This document shows positions 28,032 through 38,129 of a DNA stretch of 64,000 nucleotides, piece by piece. Position numbers and translations under genes: made by a program. The stretch spans positions 62,001 through 126,000 of the forward strand of contig NZ_JACVFC010000001.1 in the NCBI RefSeq assembly GCF_014529935.1. Direction: 5' to 3'. Under the pieces are notes generated by a model, which was given only the letters and a program-made list of their open reading frames with translations, was not told the DNA's origin and did not search any database. Every line of letters starts with the position of its first letter. Position 1 is the stretch's first letter. This stretch comes from Chitinophaga qingshengii. GTDB taxonomy: Bacteria; Bacteroidota; Bacteroidia; Chitinophagales; Chitinophagaceae.

Positions 28032-29081
28032 ATGGAAACGTCCACCATCACTCATACCGCCAGTGTCAGCAAACCGTCTGCTGCATTTGTAGGATCTGTC
28101 CATTATTTCAGAGGGATTGCCATGCTGCACATCGTGGCAGCTCATGTACTGGTAAGGTGGCCGGAGCATTCTCCGGTGCATAAGGCGCTGATACTTCTTT
28201 TCGAAAACTCCACGATTTTCTTCATGTTCATTTCCGGTTTTCTTTTCCAGTACCTGGGGCATAAATTTGAGTATCGGGACTATCTTAAAAGAAAGTTTCA
28301 GTATGTTATTTGTCCGTACCTGGTGTTATCTGTACCACTCATTATATACCGCGTATTCAGGGCAGACGTACCTGGTTTCACTACCGACCAGCACGCAGAT
28401 TTCCTTTCCTGGCCCAAATGGGAACAAGCCGGCTACTACCTGTTCCATGGCGCCCATCTGCAACAGTTTTGGTTTATCCCTGTCATCACCCTTTATTATC
28501 TTATATCCCCCCTGCTGTTGCGTATCGATCGGCAGCCACGATTGTATTACCTGCTGATCCCTCTGTTTGCTATCGCCATGATCTGGAAAAGAAGTGTATT
28601 GAGCGATATACCGGTTAATGCTATTCATTTTCTTTTTGTGTACGTGTTTGGAATGTTCGTTGCACGCTACAAAAAAGAAATTCTGGGGTTGGCAGACCGC
28701 TATCGGATCATAACCACCTTACTGCCACTGGCATTTATGGCTGTTACCTGGTTTTCACCAGCATGGCTATATGACCGGGTGGACTATGTACAGAAGTTAT
28801 TGCTCTGTATTTTCTACCTGTATTGGTTAGGCCGGTTTGAAAAATCTATCCCGCAATGGGTAGGCACCATTGCCACACTAAGTTTCGGTATTTATTTCGT
28901 GCACTATTTCTTTGTCCTGTTCCTCCGGGGTGTAAGTCAGAAATTGTACCATCAGGAGATTCCCGGGAATTTACTTACCTGGACATTAAGTTATCTGTTT
29001 ATCATGATCGCCAGTGTTATCTGCCTGAAAATCACCAAAAAGGTGCTGGGCAGAAACAGCAGGTACCTGGTAGGTTATTAG
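28032..29081 (+). CDS. Acyltransferase family 3 membrane protein
   Basis: The 349-residue protein has about ten membrane helices and the family start VHYFRGIAMLHIVAAHVLVRW with the conserved arginine and histidine. It should O-acylate a sugar of the exopolysaccharide at the inner membrane. It is the last gene of the rightward operon, 15 bases after the GT2 gene. The other family-3 gene at 22039 differs clearly in sequence, which argues against a recent duplication. Confidence 0.85.
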   Translation: METSTITHTASVSKPSAAFVGSVHYFRGIAMLHIVAAHVLVRWPEHSPVHKALILLFENSTIFFMFISGFLFQYLGHKFEYRDYLKRKFQYVICPYLVLSVPLIIYRVFRADVPGFTTDQHADFLSWPKWEQAGYYLFHGAHLQQFWFIPVITLYYLISPLLLRIDRQPRLYYLLIPLFAIAMIWKRSVLSDIPVNAIHFLFVYVFGMFVARYKKEILGLADRYRIITTLLPLAFMAVTWFSPAWLYDRVDYVQKLLLCIFYLYWLGRFEKSIPQWVGTIATLSFGIYFVHYFFVLFLRGVSQKLYHQEIPGNLLTWTLSYLFIMIASVICLKITKKVLGRNSRYLVGY

Positions 29082-29435
29082 TCGATCTGACTTACCGCTT
29101 GCCGTCAATCACTTAAAGCCGATTTTCTGCTTTTCACCGCTTCTTTTAGCGTGTTCACGAATTAGTTTCCCAACGTATCCTGTTTATTTTCTATTTTGCA
29201 CCGCATATCGGGAAACGCTCTGTCGTTGTATGTGAATGCCCCGGTACTAACCATAATTTACCATCTCCTCTGCAGAACCGTAAAGGTTTATTTACTGTCG
29301 CAACATTTAAGTTGAAGTTGCCCTGTAATTAGTCCGTTAATTTTTTTGACCAATCCCCTGCGAAGCCAACTGACCATGTACATCCGCTTCCGGATGCGCA
29401 TAAACGATTATGTTCCTAATACTTAATGGGTATAT
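29082..29435. other. Intergenic region before the giant surface-protein gene
   Basis: About 350 bp without a coding frame of note. A 6-bp hairpin with arms CATCCG (29381-29386) and CGGATG (29391-29396) lies 39 bp before the ATG. A TATTTTG word at 29192-29198 is one base short of a TAnnTTTG box. No strong terminator for the preceding operon was seen. Confidence 0.35.
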
Positions 29436-32400
29436 ATGAGAAAAATCTACTCTCTGATTACACTACTCATGCTGATCAGCATGCAGTTCCTGATGGCGCA
29501 AACAAGCGTCCTCGACCCGAATGATCCGGTAGTGAACTACAATTCATCTGCACCGCCTGCCCAGCCGGCCTGGGGCCAGGTAGGCAAGTGGGTGAGAACT
29601 CCGCGGCTGAGTTTCAATACCTCTTCCTACAAGGCTTATATCTACAACGGGATGCAGTTTCGCCTGAAATGGCCTAAAAACTATGATTCCACCAAAACTT
29701 ACCCCATCATCATTTTCTTCCACGGACTAGGTGAGAAAGGAACTATCTATGACAACGAATACCAGCTATACCATGGAGGCGAGGTATTTATGAACGCGGT
29801 GGACAATGGCACTACCAACGCCTTCCTGTTTTACCCCCAGAATCTCTCCGGGTTTTTCGGTCCCAGCTTTTATGACTATATCGTAGAGCTAATGAATAAG
29901 TATTTTATTCCGCAGCTTCACGTAGACCCCTACCGTGTTTTCGTACATGGTCTTTCCGGCGGCGGTAACGCTACCTGGGATTTTATTCAACGTAATCCCA
30001 AACTGGTTGCCGGCTCTACGCCTATCAGCGCTGCCACCAGTGATCTCGCCAATACGATCAACTCCTGGAAATATACTCCTATCTGGTGGTTCCAGGGAGG
30101 GGTTGATCCCAACCCTCCTCCCCAAGTAGCACAATCTGTCTATAACCAGGCCACTGCAGCAGGCGGCAACATAAAACTGACTATATACGATGGTATGGGA
30201 CATGGCGTATGGTACAAAGCATGGGGAGAAGCCAATTATTTCCCTTTTGTCAATGCCATTTATAAATCCAATCCCTGGCCGCTCTTCGGCAGAACAGAGT
30301 TCTGCGTGAACGACCCCATCAATGTGACACTCGGCCTAACTGCCGGTTTCAACGCCTACGAATGGCGTAAAGATGGCGCCGTTATTCCGGGAGCCAGCTC
30401 CAATACACTGACTGTAACGGAAATTGGTACCTACGACGCCAGGATATATAACGGCACTACCTGGTCCGATTGGTCTCATACTCCCGTGGTAGTGAAAATT
30501 AAAACCGCTACTGTTAGTCCGGCGATCCAGATCGCCGGCCTGATGAGCAATGTGATACCTACCCCGGAAGGCAAAGACAGCGTAGTGCTGCAAGTACCCA
30601 CTGGCTACGCCAGCTATCTCTGGAAAAAATCTACCGATAATACCACACTGGGTACCAATAACACCTTCGCCGTAAGACAAGCCGGTGACTATGTTGTAAA
30701 AGTAACCGAACAATACGGCTGCTCCAGCGATTTCTCCGATCCTTTCAGAGTAATTGCTGCCAATGGCGCCAACGCCCCGGACGCCATTTCCGCACTCCAG
30801 GCAACAGCTGCTTCCAGAACACAGATCACCCTGAATTGGAGCGACAAACCCAATCCTGTGTATAATGAAACAGCTTTTGAAGTATACCGTACCGTTACTC
30901 CCGGTACCGGTTATACGCTGATCGCTAAGGTAGATGCAGATGTGCTAACTTATACCGACAATAACCTCAATCCCAATACGAAGTATTATTATATTATACG
31001 ACCCGTAAATAATAACGGCGCAGCCCCTGTCAGCAGCGAGGTAAATGCTACCACCATGGTAGACAGCCAGGCGCCTACCGCTCCGGGCAGCCTCACCGTT
31101 ACCGGTTCTACCGCCAATTCCGTTTCGCTTGCCTGGACTGCCTCCACAGACGATGTTGGGGTAGACAAATACGATATCTATATTAACGGCGTTAAATCCT
31201 ATACTGTTAATGCAGACCAAACTACCTTCCTGGTAGGTGGTCTTACTACCAGAACCGTATATGCCTTTACCGTGAAAGCCAGAGATCTTACCGGCAACGT
31301 CTCCAACCCGAGCAACCAGGTAAGTGCCGTTACCATTACCAAAGGTCTCAACTACAAATACTACAACGGTACGTACAGTACACTGCCTAACTTTAATAAC
31401 CTCACACCGGTCAAAACTGGCATCTCTGCTACGCCAGACCTTTCCGTGAGAACACAGGACATCAACTACGCGATCCTGTGGCAAGGGTATATTAACATTC
31501 CTGTTACCGGCAGCTATAAGTTTGAAACTAATTCTGACGATGGCAGCAAACTGTACATTGGCACCTATAATCCCAGTGCGACCGCACTGGTGAACAATGA
31601 TGGGCTGCATGGCTCACAATACGCCAGCGGCACTATCAACCTGAACAAGGGTTCCTATCCCATCACGATCAGCTTCTTCCAGCAAGGCGGAGGCGCCAAT
31701 ATGCAGGTGTATTGGACCAGCACCGCCGCAGGTATCAACAGCAGAACGGAAATCCCTGCTTCTGCCTATACCGATACCTTTACCATGCCTGGCCCTCCGG
31801 TACCAGCCAGCAATGTGAAAGCTACCGCTGTTTCATTCAATAAGATCAACCTTACCTGGAACGACAACAGCAGCGACGAAACCGGCTTCGAAATATACCG
31901 CTCCGAAAGCCAGGTAGGACCGTTTGAAATCATCGGTACTGCCAAAGCTAACGCTACCAGCTATACGGATAGCCTGTTGGCCCCGCAGACGACCTACTAC
32001 TACCAGGTACAGGCGCTCAACCGCTATGGCAACGCAGGTCCCGGTCTGGGCGATATCAGCGGCCTGAAATACGATTACTACGAAGCAACCAGCTACTCCA
32101 CCCTTCCTGCCTTTACGGAAACACCGGTAAAATCCGGTATTACGTCGGCAGTAACACTGGATATGCGTAACCGTGATGCCAACTACGCCATCAAGTACTC
32201 CGGCTATATAAATATTCCTACTGCCGGTCAGTATACTTTCTATACCGCTTCCAATGACGGCAGCCGCCTGTATATTGACGGCTTTGGCTCCAGCTATCTG
32301 GTTGTTGACAACAATGGAACGCGCAGTTCCACCACAGAGAAAACCTCCGTCAAAAAAACATTGACCGCTGGCAGACACCAGTTCTATGTGACCTACTTCC

Positions 32401-35400
32401 AGGCCACAGGCGGACAGGAACTGCATGCCCGGTATATGGGTCCCAATATTGCCAAACAGGACATCCCCTCCAGTGCCTTTGAAAACAACGATATCAAGGC
32501 TACTACCTTTGCGCTGCCTGCCATACCAACTGCTCCGTCCGGCCTTACCGCTACTGCTGTATCACCGAACACCGTCAACCTGAAATGGAACGACAATTCC
32601 AACAATGAAACCGGCTTCGACATCTATCGCTCCGTTAATACCAATGGTAACTATGTATTGCTGACTTCCATTGGCAGCAGCGACAGTGCCTACGCTGTAT
32701 ATAGCGACACCGCTCTTACCGCCAACACCAACTTCTATTACAAGGTAAAAGCGAAGAATGAAGGCGGTATCAGTACTTTCTCCAATGAAGCCAGCACAAC
32801 GACGCTCAACTCTGTACCTACCATGCCGCAGCTGACGGATAAAAAAATCCGTTACGATGCACAGCTGAATGTACCAATCAACGCTACTGATGCTGACGGC
32901 GACGTATTGACTATTACCTCCGCCAACCTGCCTGCATTCGGTACGCTGACCGTATCCGGCAATGGTACCGGTAACATCATCTTTACCCCCACCATCGCTG
33001 ATGTCGGCACCTACTCCAACATACAGGTGAGCGTTTCCGATGGACATGGCGGTCAGGTTACCCGGTCATTTAACCTGACAATCGACAACAGCTATCCACC
33101 GGTGCTGAATAATATCGCTAATGTGGCGATGGCAGAAAAAGGCTCCAATACCATCAATATGTCTGCCAGCGAAACCAATAGTACCGAGGCGCTGACATGG
33201 AATGTGACGAATCTGCCAACATTCGCTACACTCACCACCAATGGCAACAACGCCAGCATCGTATTGGCTCCGGGTTATGGCGACAACGGTACTTATCCTG
33301 TCACCGTTACCGTTTCTGATAACAACGGAGGCGTGGATTCCAAAACGTTCAATATCACCGTAACCGCTGTCAATCCCAATTACAGCGTATATATCAACTT
33401 CAACGACGGAACCTACAAAGCACCGGCGCCCTGGAACAATACCAACAAATTACAGCCGGCACTGAATGATGTGTTCTCCAATATGCTGGATAACAACGGT
33501 CGCAATACCGGCATCTCCATGAAAGTAATGACCAATTGGCAAACCGTTAATGGTGGCGCCAATACCAATAACTTTGGTTATACTACGAATAACAATTCCG
33601 GTATCTATCCGGATGCCGCTATGGTGAGTGCATGGTTTACCATGGCAGATAAACAAACACTCAAACTGAGTGGTTTTGACACTGCCTACACTTACTCTTT
33701 CACCTTCTTTGGCAGCCGCGCAGGCGTAACTGATCCCCGTACTGCAGGATATACCGTAAACGGCACCACCGTAAGTCTGAACGCCTCCAGCAATACGAGC
33801 AACACGGTGACAGCCACTGGTATCAGAGCCAACAGTGACAGCACTATCAACGTAGACCTCACCGCTCTCAACGGTTCTGCCTATGCTTACCTCAATACCA
33901 TGGTGATACAGGCTAACTACGATGATGGTAAAGCACCTGCCAAACCAGGCAGTCTCAATGCCCGTAGCCTCCCTGCCGGTGTGAGATTGAATTGGGTTGA
34001 CAGAGCCTATAACGAAACCGGTTACGAAGTATATCGCGCTACCAGCCAAACAGGTCCGTTCCAGTTGCTGAGCCCTGTTGCGAATGCTAACGATACCGCC
34101 TATACGGACCCGAATGTTTCCGGTAATCATACCTACTATTATGTGGTACGTGCCATTAATACCCACGGTGGCACCCCGTCCGATACCGTAAGTATTAACC
34201 TGCCCAACATGCCACCGGTTCTCGACAGCATCAGCAATGTGGCCATGAAAACCGATGCCATCGTACAGGTAAATCTCCATGCGACGGATGATCCGAGCGA
34301 TGTGATCACCATCTCTGCCACCGGCCTGCCTGTTTTCGCAACCCTGCAGAATACCGGCAACGGAACAGCCACCCTGAAGCTCGCGCCTAGCAGCGGAAAC
34401 ATTGGTACCTATACTATCTCGGTTACTGCCCGGGACGACAAAGGCGCCCAAAGCAGCCGCACCTTCAAGGTACAGGTCACCGATAAAAACATGACATCGG
34501 TGTATGTAAACTATAACCGTATTGAACCAGCACCCGCGCCATGGAATAACTTTAATTCACCGGCCAATGCCAATACAACCATCTCCAACATCCTCGATGA
34601 AAGCGGCACTGCCAGCGGTATCAATATTACGCTGCTCGATGCACTGACAGGAGACAACAACATAGGCGCCGTAACCGGCAACAACTCCGGCGTATACCCG
34701 GATGTGGTTATGCACACTTTCTATTATGATCAAAGCGGCCAGGCTAAACGCATCAGGTTAAGTGGTTTGTCTGCTACGCTCAAATACAACCTTGTATTCT
34801 TCGCCAGCCGTGAAGCTGTCAGCGATAACCGAAATACCATCTATAGTGCCGGCGGACAATCAGTAACACTGAATGCTGCCAGCAATACACAAAATACAGT
34901 ACAGATCAATGGCTTAAGCCCGGATGCCAACGGCAATATCGACTTTACGCTCCAGCAGGCTTCCGGTTCCTTCGCCGGCTACATCGGCGCTATGGTGATT
35001 CAGTCCTATGTCGACAACGGAATCCCACTGGCTCCGGCCAACCTGGTTACCAGCGGCCAAACAGCCAGCAGCATCCAGCTCACCTGGGCTGACAAATCCA
35101 GCAATGAAACAGGATTTGAGATATGGCGCTCTACAGATCGCAATGGTACCTACACCCTGCTGACTACCACTGCCGCCAATGTAACCACTTACAACAACAC
35201 CGGTCTGAGCAGCAACAGCCTCTACTTCTATAAAGTAAGAGCTATCACTGCCACCAAACAGTCCGATTACAGCAACATCGCTGCCGGTGGCACGCTCGCT
35301 TATGGTGTCAATATCAACTTTAACACCGTAAATCCGGCGCCGGCACCGTGGAATAACACCAACGCACTGCCATACCTTAATCAGACCATGGCTAACCCGA

Positions 35401-36203
35401 AAGACGGTAACGGCAACCCAACCAGCTTCAGCTGGACCATCATTGACAACTTCACCGGTACTAACCCTGCAGGGTTCCAAACCGGTAACAACAGTGGTGT
35501 ATATCCTGATCTGGTGATCGCAGAGTCTTACTACGTGGAACCAGGAGATACCGCTAAAATGCAGTTCTCCAACCTCGATCAATCCAAAGAATACTCCTTT
35601 ACCTTCTTTGGAAGTCGCGCCAGCGGCGGCACCAGGATCACCGCCTATAACATCAATGGCAGAACGGTAACATTGGATGCCTATGACAACAGCACCAATA
35701 CTGTTACACTCGATCACCTGTCTCCTGACCAGAATGGTCAAATGCTGCTGGTGATCTATACAGCCAACAACACGTATGGTTACCTGAATGCCCTCGTTAT
35801 TAAAGCGTTCCCGAGAGAAGTACCGCAAACATTCGCTAAAATCGGCGGTACCGGCACCATGGCAACCGCGCCAAAAACAAACCTGAACATCGGCGACAAT
35901 ACCACCAATGCTACCGGCAACGCTGCTACGGACGTATCCGTTTCCCAGGTGTATCCTAATCCATTCACCAACTTTGTGAATGTGGCGCTCACACAAAAAG
36001 GAAAAGGCTCCTACAGAACGGCATTAAAACTGCTGGACTTCAACGGCCGCATCGTTACCATGAAAGATCTGGGTCTCGTTGCACCAGGCTCTTACCAGTT
36101 CAGAATGGACATCACCGGCCGCGAATTAACGCCAGGGGTCTATCTGTTGCAGGTCATCGCCGATAACCAGACAGTAACAACAATTAAACTGGTGAAACAA
36201 TAA
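29436..36203 (+). CDS. Giant secreted esterase / FN3 / PA14 protein with T9SS sorting domain
   Basis: 2255 residues with a signal peptide (1-22). In order: a PHB-depolymerase-like hydrolase with Ser174 (GLSGGG), Asp224 and His256 (GMGHGVW); two Ig-like segments (about 285-440); two FN3 (448-640); PA14 (638-780); FN3; PA14 (874-1020); FN3; two cadherin/Ig-like repeats (1125-1313); then three copies of an unnamed module of about 170 residues marked by PAPAPWNN (about 1315-1500, 1688-1860, 1958-2125), separated by FN3 and cadherin-like domains; and a T9SS type A sorting domain from about 2170 (VYPNPF). PA14 and the repeated modules probably bind glycans, so the esterase may be held on the polysaccharide. 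A terminator follows. Confidence 0.9.
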   Translation: MRKIYSLITLLMLISMQFLMAQTSVLDPNDPVVNYNSSAPPAQPAWGQVGKWVRTPRLSFNTSSYKAYIYNGMQFRLKWPKNYDSTKTYPIIIFFHGLGEKGTIYDNEYQLYHGGEVFMNAVDNGTTNAFLFYPQNLSGFFGPSFYDYIVELMNKYFIPQLHVDPYRVFVHGLSGGGNATWDFIQRNPKLVAGSTPISAATSDLANTINSWKYTPIWWFQGGVDPNPPPQVAQSVYNQATAAGGNIKLTIYDGMGHGVWYKAWGEANYFPFVNAIYKSNPWPLFGRTEFCVNDPINVTLGLTAGFNAYEWRKDGAVIPGASSNTLTVTEIGTYDARIYNGTTWSDWSHTPVVVKIKTATVSPAIQIAGLMSNVIPTPEGKDSVVLQVPTGYASYLWKKSTDNTTLGTNNTFAVRQAGDYVVKVTEQYGCSSDFSDPFRVIAANGANAPDAISALQATAASRTQITLNWSDKPNPVYNETAFEVYRTVTPGTGYTLIAKVDADVLTYTDNNLNPNTKYYYIIRPVNNNGAAPVSSEVNATTMVDSQAPTAPGSLTVTGSTANSVSLAWTASTDDVGVDKYDIYINGVKSYTVNADQTTFLVGGLTTRTVYAFTVKARDLTGNVSNPSNQVSAVTITKGLNYKYYNGTYSTLPNFNNLTPVKTGISATPDLSVRTQDINYAILWQGYINIPVTGSYKFETNSDDGSKLYIGTYNPSATALVNNDGLHGSQYASGTINLNKGSYPITISFFQQGGGANMQVYWTSTAAGINSRTEIPASAYTDTFTMPGPPVPASNVKATAVSFNKINLTWNDNSSDETGFEIYRSESQVGPFEIIGTAKANATSYTDSLLAPQTTYYYQVQALNRYGNAGPGLGDISGLKYDYYEATSYSTLPAFTETPVKSGITSAVTLDMRNRDANYAIKYSGYINIPTAGQYTFYTASNDGSRLYIDGFGSSYLVVDNNGTRSSTTEKTSVKKTLTAGRHQFYVTYFQATGGQELHARYMGPNIAKQDIPSSAFENNDIKATTFALPAIPTAPSGLTATAVSPNTVNLKWNDNSNNETGFDIYRSVNTNGNYVLLTSIGSSDSAYAVYSDTALTANTNFYYKVKAKNEGGISTFSNEASTTTLNSVPTMPQLTDKKIRYDAQLNVPINATDADGDVLTITSANLPAFGTLTVSGNGTGNIIFTPTIADVGTYSNIQVSVSDGHGGQVTRSFNLTIDNSYPPVLNNIANVAMAEKGSNTINMSASETNSTEALTWNVTNLPTFATLTTNGNNASIVLAPGYGDNGTYPVTVTVSDNNGGVDSKTFNITVTAVNPNYSVYINFNDGTYKAPAPWNNTNKLQPALNDVFSNMLDNNGRNTGISMKVMTNWQTVNGGANTNNFGYTTNNNSGIYPDAAMVSAWFTMADKQTLKLSGFDTAYTYSFTFFGSRAGVTDPRTAGYTVNGTTVSLNASSNTSNTVTATGIRANSDSTINVDLTALNGSAYAYLNTMVIQANYDDGKAPAKPGSLNARSLPAGVRLNWVDRAYNETGYEVYRATSQTGPFQLLSPVANANDTAYTDPNVSGNHTYYYVVRAINTHGGTPSDTVSINLPNMPPVLDSISNVAMKTDAIVQVNLHATDDPSDVITISATGLPVFATLQNTGNGTATLKLAPSSGNIGTYTISVTARDDKGAQSSRTFKVQVTDKNMTSVYVNYNRIEPAPAPWNNFNSPANANTTISNILDESGTASGINITLLDALTGDNNIGAVTGNNSGVYPDVVMHTFYYDQSGQAKRIRLSGLSATLKYNLVFFASREAVSDNRNTIYSAGGQSVTLNAASNTQNTVQINGLSPDANGNIDFTLQQASGSFAGYIGAMVIQSYVDNGIPLAPANLVTSGQTASSIQLTWADKSSNETGFEIWRSTDRNGTYTLLTTTAANVTTYNNTGLSSNSLYFYKVRAITATKQSDYSNIAAGGTLAYGVNINFNTVNPAPAPWNNTNALPYLNQTMANPKDGNGNPTSFSWTIIDNFTGTNPAGFQTGNNSGVYPDLVIAESYYVEPGDTAKMQFSNLDQSKEYSFTFFGSRASGGTRITAYNINGRTVTLDAYDNSTNTVTLDHLSPDQNGQMLLVIYTANNTYGYLNALVIKAFPREVPQTFAKIGGTGTMATAPKTNLNIGDNTTNATGNAATDVSVSQVYPNPFTNFVNVALTQKGKGSYRTALKLLDFNGRIVTMKDLGLVAPGSYQFRMDITGRELTPGVYLLQVIADNQTVTTIKLVKQ

Positions 36204-36226
36204 AGCAGTCACCGCACATAGCTTTG

Positions 36227-36258
36227 AAAAAAATCCGGTGTAACAGCCGGATTTTTTT
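36227..36258 (+). terminator. Terminator after the giant surface-protein gene
   Basis: AAAAAAATCCGG (36227-36238) pairs with CCGGATTTTTTT (36247-36258) around an 8-base loop, with a T-tract in the downstream arm. It is 24 bp after the stop codon and separates this gene from the GMC oxidoreductase gene. Confidence 0.85.
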
Positions 36259-36345
36259 CAATATCACTAATAGAAAAAATCATACTTTATAGGACTTTTA
36301 AATACCTGATTCATTTTTTTGTTAACACAATAGCGCAGATAACCA

Positions 36346-38046
36346 GTGGCAAACCTGAACATTAAAGCAACAAACGACCATACTTACGATGCGATCGTCA
36401 TCGGCTCCGGCATCAGCGGAGGCTGGGCGGCGAAGGAACTATGCGAAAAAGGACTCAAAACATTGTTGCTGGAAAGAGGAAGAAATGTTGAGCACGTAAA
36501 GGACTATACGACCGCTACGCTTCACCCCTGGGAGTTTAAACACCGGCTCAACAATCCCGAACAGGATAAACAGGAAGATCCGATACAGAGCGGCGCATAC
36601 GATGAAAGCAGCAAACACTTTTTTGTACGCGACAAAGAACATCCCTACATCCAGGAGAAACCCTTCAGCTGGATCAGGGGATACCAGGTAGGCGGACGCT
36701 CCCTCACCTGGGGAAGGCAATGTTACCGCCTCAGCGATCTGGATTTTGAAGCCAATGCCAAAGATGGACATGGTGCGGACTGGCCCATTCGGTACCAGGA
36801 CATCGCACCCTGGTACGATTACGTGGAGCGGTTTGCCGGTATCAGCGGACAGCCGGAAGGATTACCCCACCTGCCCGATGGTCAGTTGCTGCCTCCGATG
36901 GAACTCAATTGCCTGGAGCAACACCTGCGGGATCAACTGAAAAAAAAATATGATGACCGCCTGTTGACCATCGCCAGGGTGGCCAACCTGTCTCAAGGTC
37001 ACAATAACCGCGGCCCCTGCCAATACCGTAACCTGTGCCATCGTGGCTGCCCCTTCGGCGGTTACTTCAGCAGCAACGCCGCTACCCTGCCCGCAGCCAT
37101 GGCTACCGGCAACCTCACCTTACGGCCTTTCAGTATTGTTACAGAAATCATCTTTGATAAAAATACGCGCAAAGCCAGTGGGGTAAGGATTATTGATACA
37201 GAGACAAAAGAGAGCTTCACCTACTACGCCCGTATCATTTTCCTCAACGCCTCTACCATCGCATCTGCCGCCATTTTGCTGAGGTCCGTTTCCGATGCAT
37301 TTCCGAATGGCCTCGGCAACAACAACGATCTGGTAGGCCGGCATCTGATGGACCATCATTTTAAAGTAGGCGCCATGGGTGAATACGATGGCTTTAAAGA
37401 CCAATACTATTCCGGCCGCAGACCTGCCGGTATTTATATTCCCCGTTTCCGCAACCTGAACGATGCCACGCGCAGAACAGATTACGTACGCGGTTTCGGC
37501 TACCAGGGGTACGCTGAAAGAGAAGCCTGGATGGATCATTACCAACTACCAGGCTATGGCGATCAGTTTAAAAAAGACCTGGTTAAACCCGGTAAATGGG
37601 TAATGTGGCTGGGCGCCTGGGGAGAGATGCTGCCTTATGCAGATAACCGGGTAACCCTTGATCCTGGTGCTACCGATAAATGGGGACAACCACTGGTAAG
37701 GATCAGTTTTGAAATCAAAGACAATGAGAAAGCCATGCGAAAAGATATGCGGAGCAGTGCCGAGGAGATGCTGGAAAAAAGCGGGTTTTCCCATATTTCC
37801 GGGTTCGACTACAACTACGTCGGCGGTGAGTGTGTACATGAAATGGGGACTGCCAGGATGGGACGCGATCCTAAAACGTCTGTGCTCAATGCGTGGAACC
37901 AGCTGCATGAAGTGCCTAATGTATTTGTGACCGATGGCAGCTGTATGGCTTCCTCTGCCACACAGAACCCGTCGCTCACCTATATGGCGCTGACTGCCCG
38001 TGCGTGTGATCATGCAGTACAACTACTGAAGAACAAAGAGCTTTAG
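36346..38046 (+). CDS. GMC family oxidoreductase
   Basis: The 566-residue flavoprotein has the FAD-binding motif GSGISGG (residues 20-26, after DAIVI) and the GMC C-terminal domain with active-site His498 (VHEMGT) and Asn541 (TQNPSLT). The cysteine-containing stretch CQYRNLCHRGCPFGGYF is common in the gluconate/sorbitol dehydrogenase-like subgroup. The start is GTG 36346; no ATG lies before the FAD motif. It has no signal peptide and may be exported with a twin-arginine partner such as the subunit 3-like protein at 26239. The substrate may be a sugar or sugar alcohol. Confidence 0.9.
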   Translation: MANLNIKATNDHTYDAIVIGSGISGGWAAKELCEKGLKTLLLERGRNVEHVKDYTTATLHPWEFKHRLNNPEQDKQEDPIQSGAYDESSKHFFVRDKEHPYIQEKPFSWIRGYQVGGRSLTWGRQCYRLSDLDFEANAKDGHGADWPIRYQDIAPWYDYVERFAGISGQPEGLPHLPDGQLLPPMELNCLEQHLRDQLKKKYDDRLLTIARVANLSQGHNNRGPCQYRNLCHRGCPFGGYFSSNAATLPAAMATGNLTLRPFSIVTEIIFDKNTRKASGVRIIDTETKESFTYYARIIFLNASTIASAAILLRSVSDAFPNGLGNNNDLVGRHLMDHHFKVGAMGEYDGFKDQYYSGRRPAGIYIPRFRNLNDATRRTDYVRGFGYQGYAEREAWMDHYQLPGYGDQFKKDLVKPGKWVMWLGAWGEMLPYADNRVTLDPGATDKWGQPLVRISFEIKDNEKAMRKDMRSSAEEMLEKSGFSHISGFDYNYVGGECVHEMGTARMGRDPKTSVLNAWNQLHEVPNVFVTDGSCMASSATQNPSLTYMALTARACDHAVQLLKNKEL

Positions 38047-38070
38047 TTTTTTGTGTTCCATAAAAACAGC

Positions 38071-38107
38071 AGACCGAAACAGGCTATCTGTTTCGGTCTT
38101 TCGTTTT
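38071..38107 (+). terminator. Terminator after the GMC gene, possibly bidirectional
   Basis: AGACCGAAACAG (38071-38082) and CTGTTTCGGTCT (38088-38099) form a perfect 12-bp stem with loop GCTAT, followed by TTCGTTTTA. Because the next gene is convergent and its other-strand tail is also T-rich, it may stop both transcripts. Confidence 0.82.
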
Positions 38108-38129
38108 ATAAGGTTTTCTATAGCATAAA

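Noticed and set aside
29376-29423. 15-residue leader-peptide-like frame before the giant surface protein
   Set aside because: It is too short to tell from chance and shows no run of one amino acid or attenuator structure.
34914-35996. Open frame of 360 codons, minus strand
   Set aside because: It is antisense to the giant T9SS protein. The real strand has clear FN3 and sorting domains.
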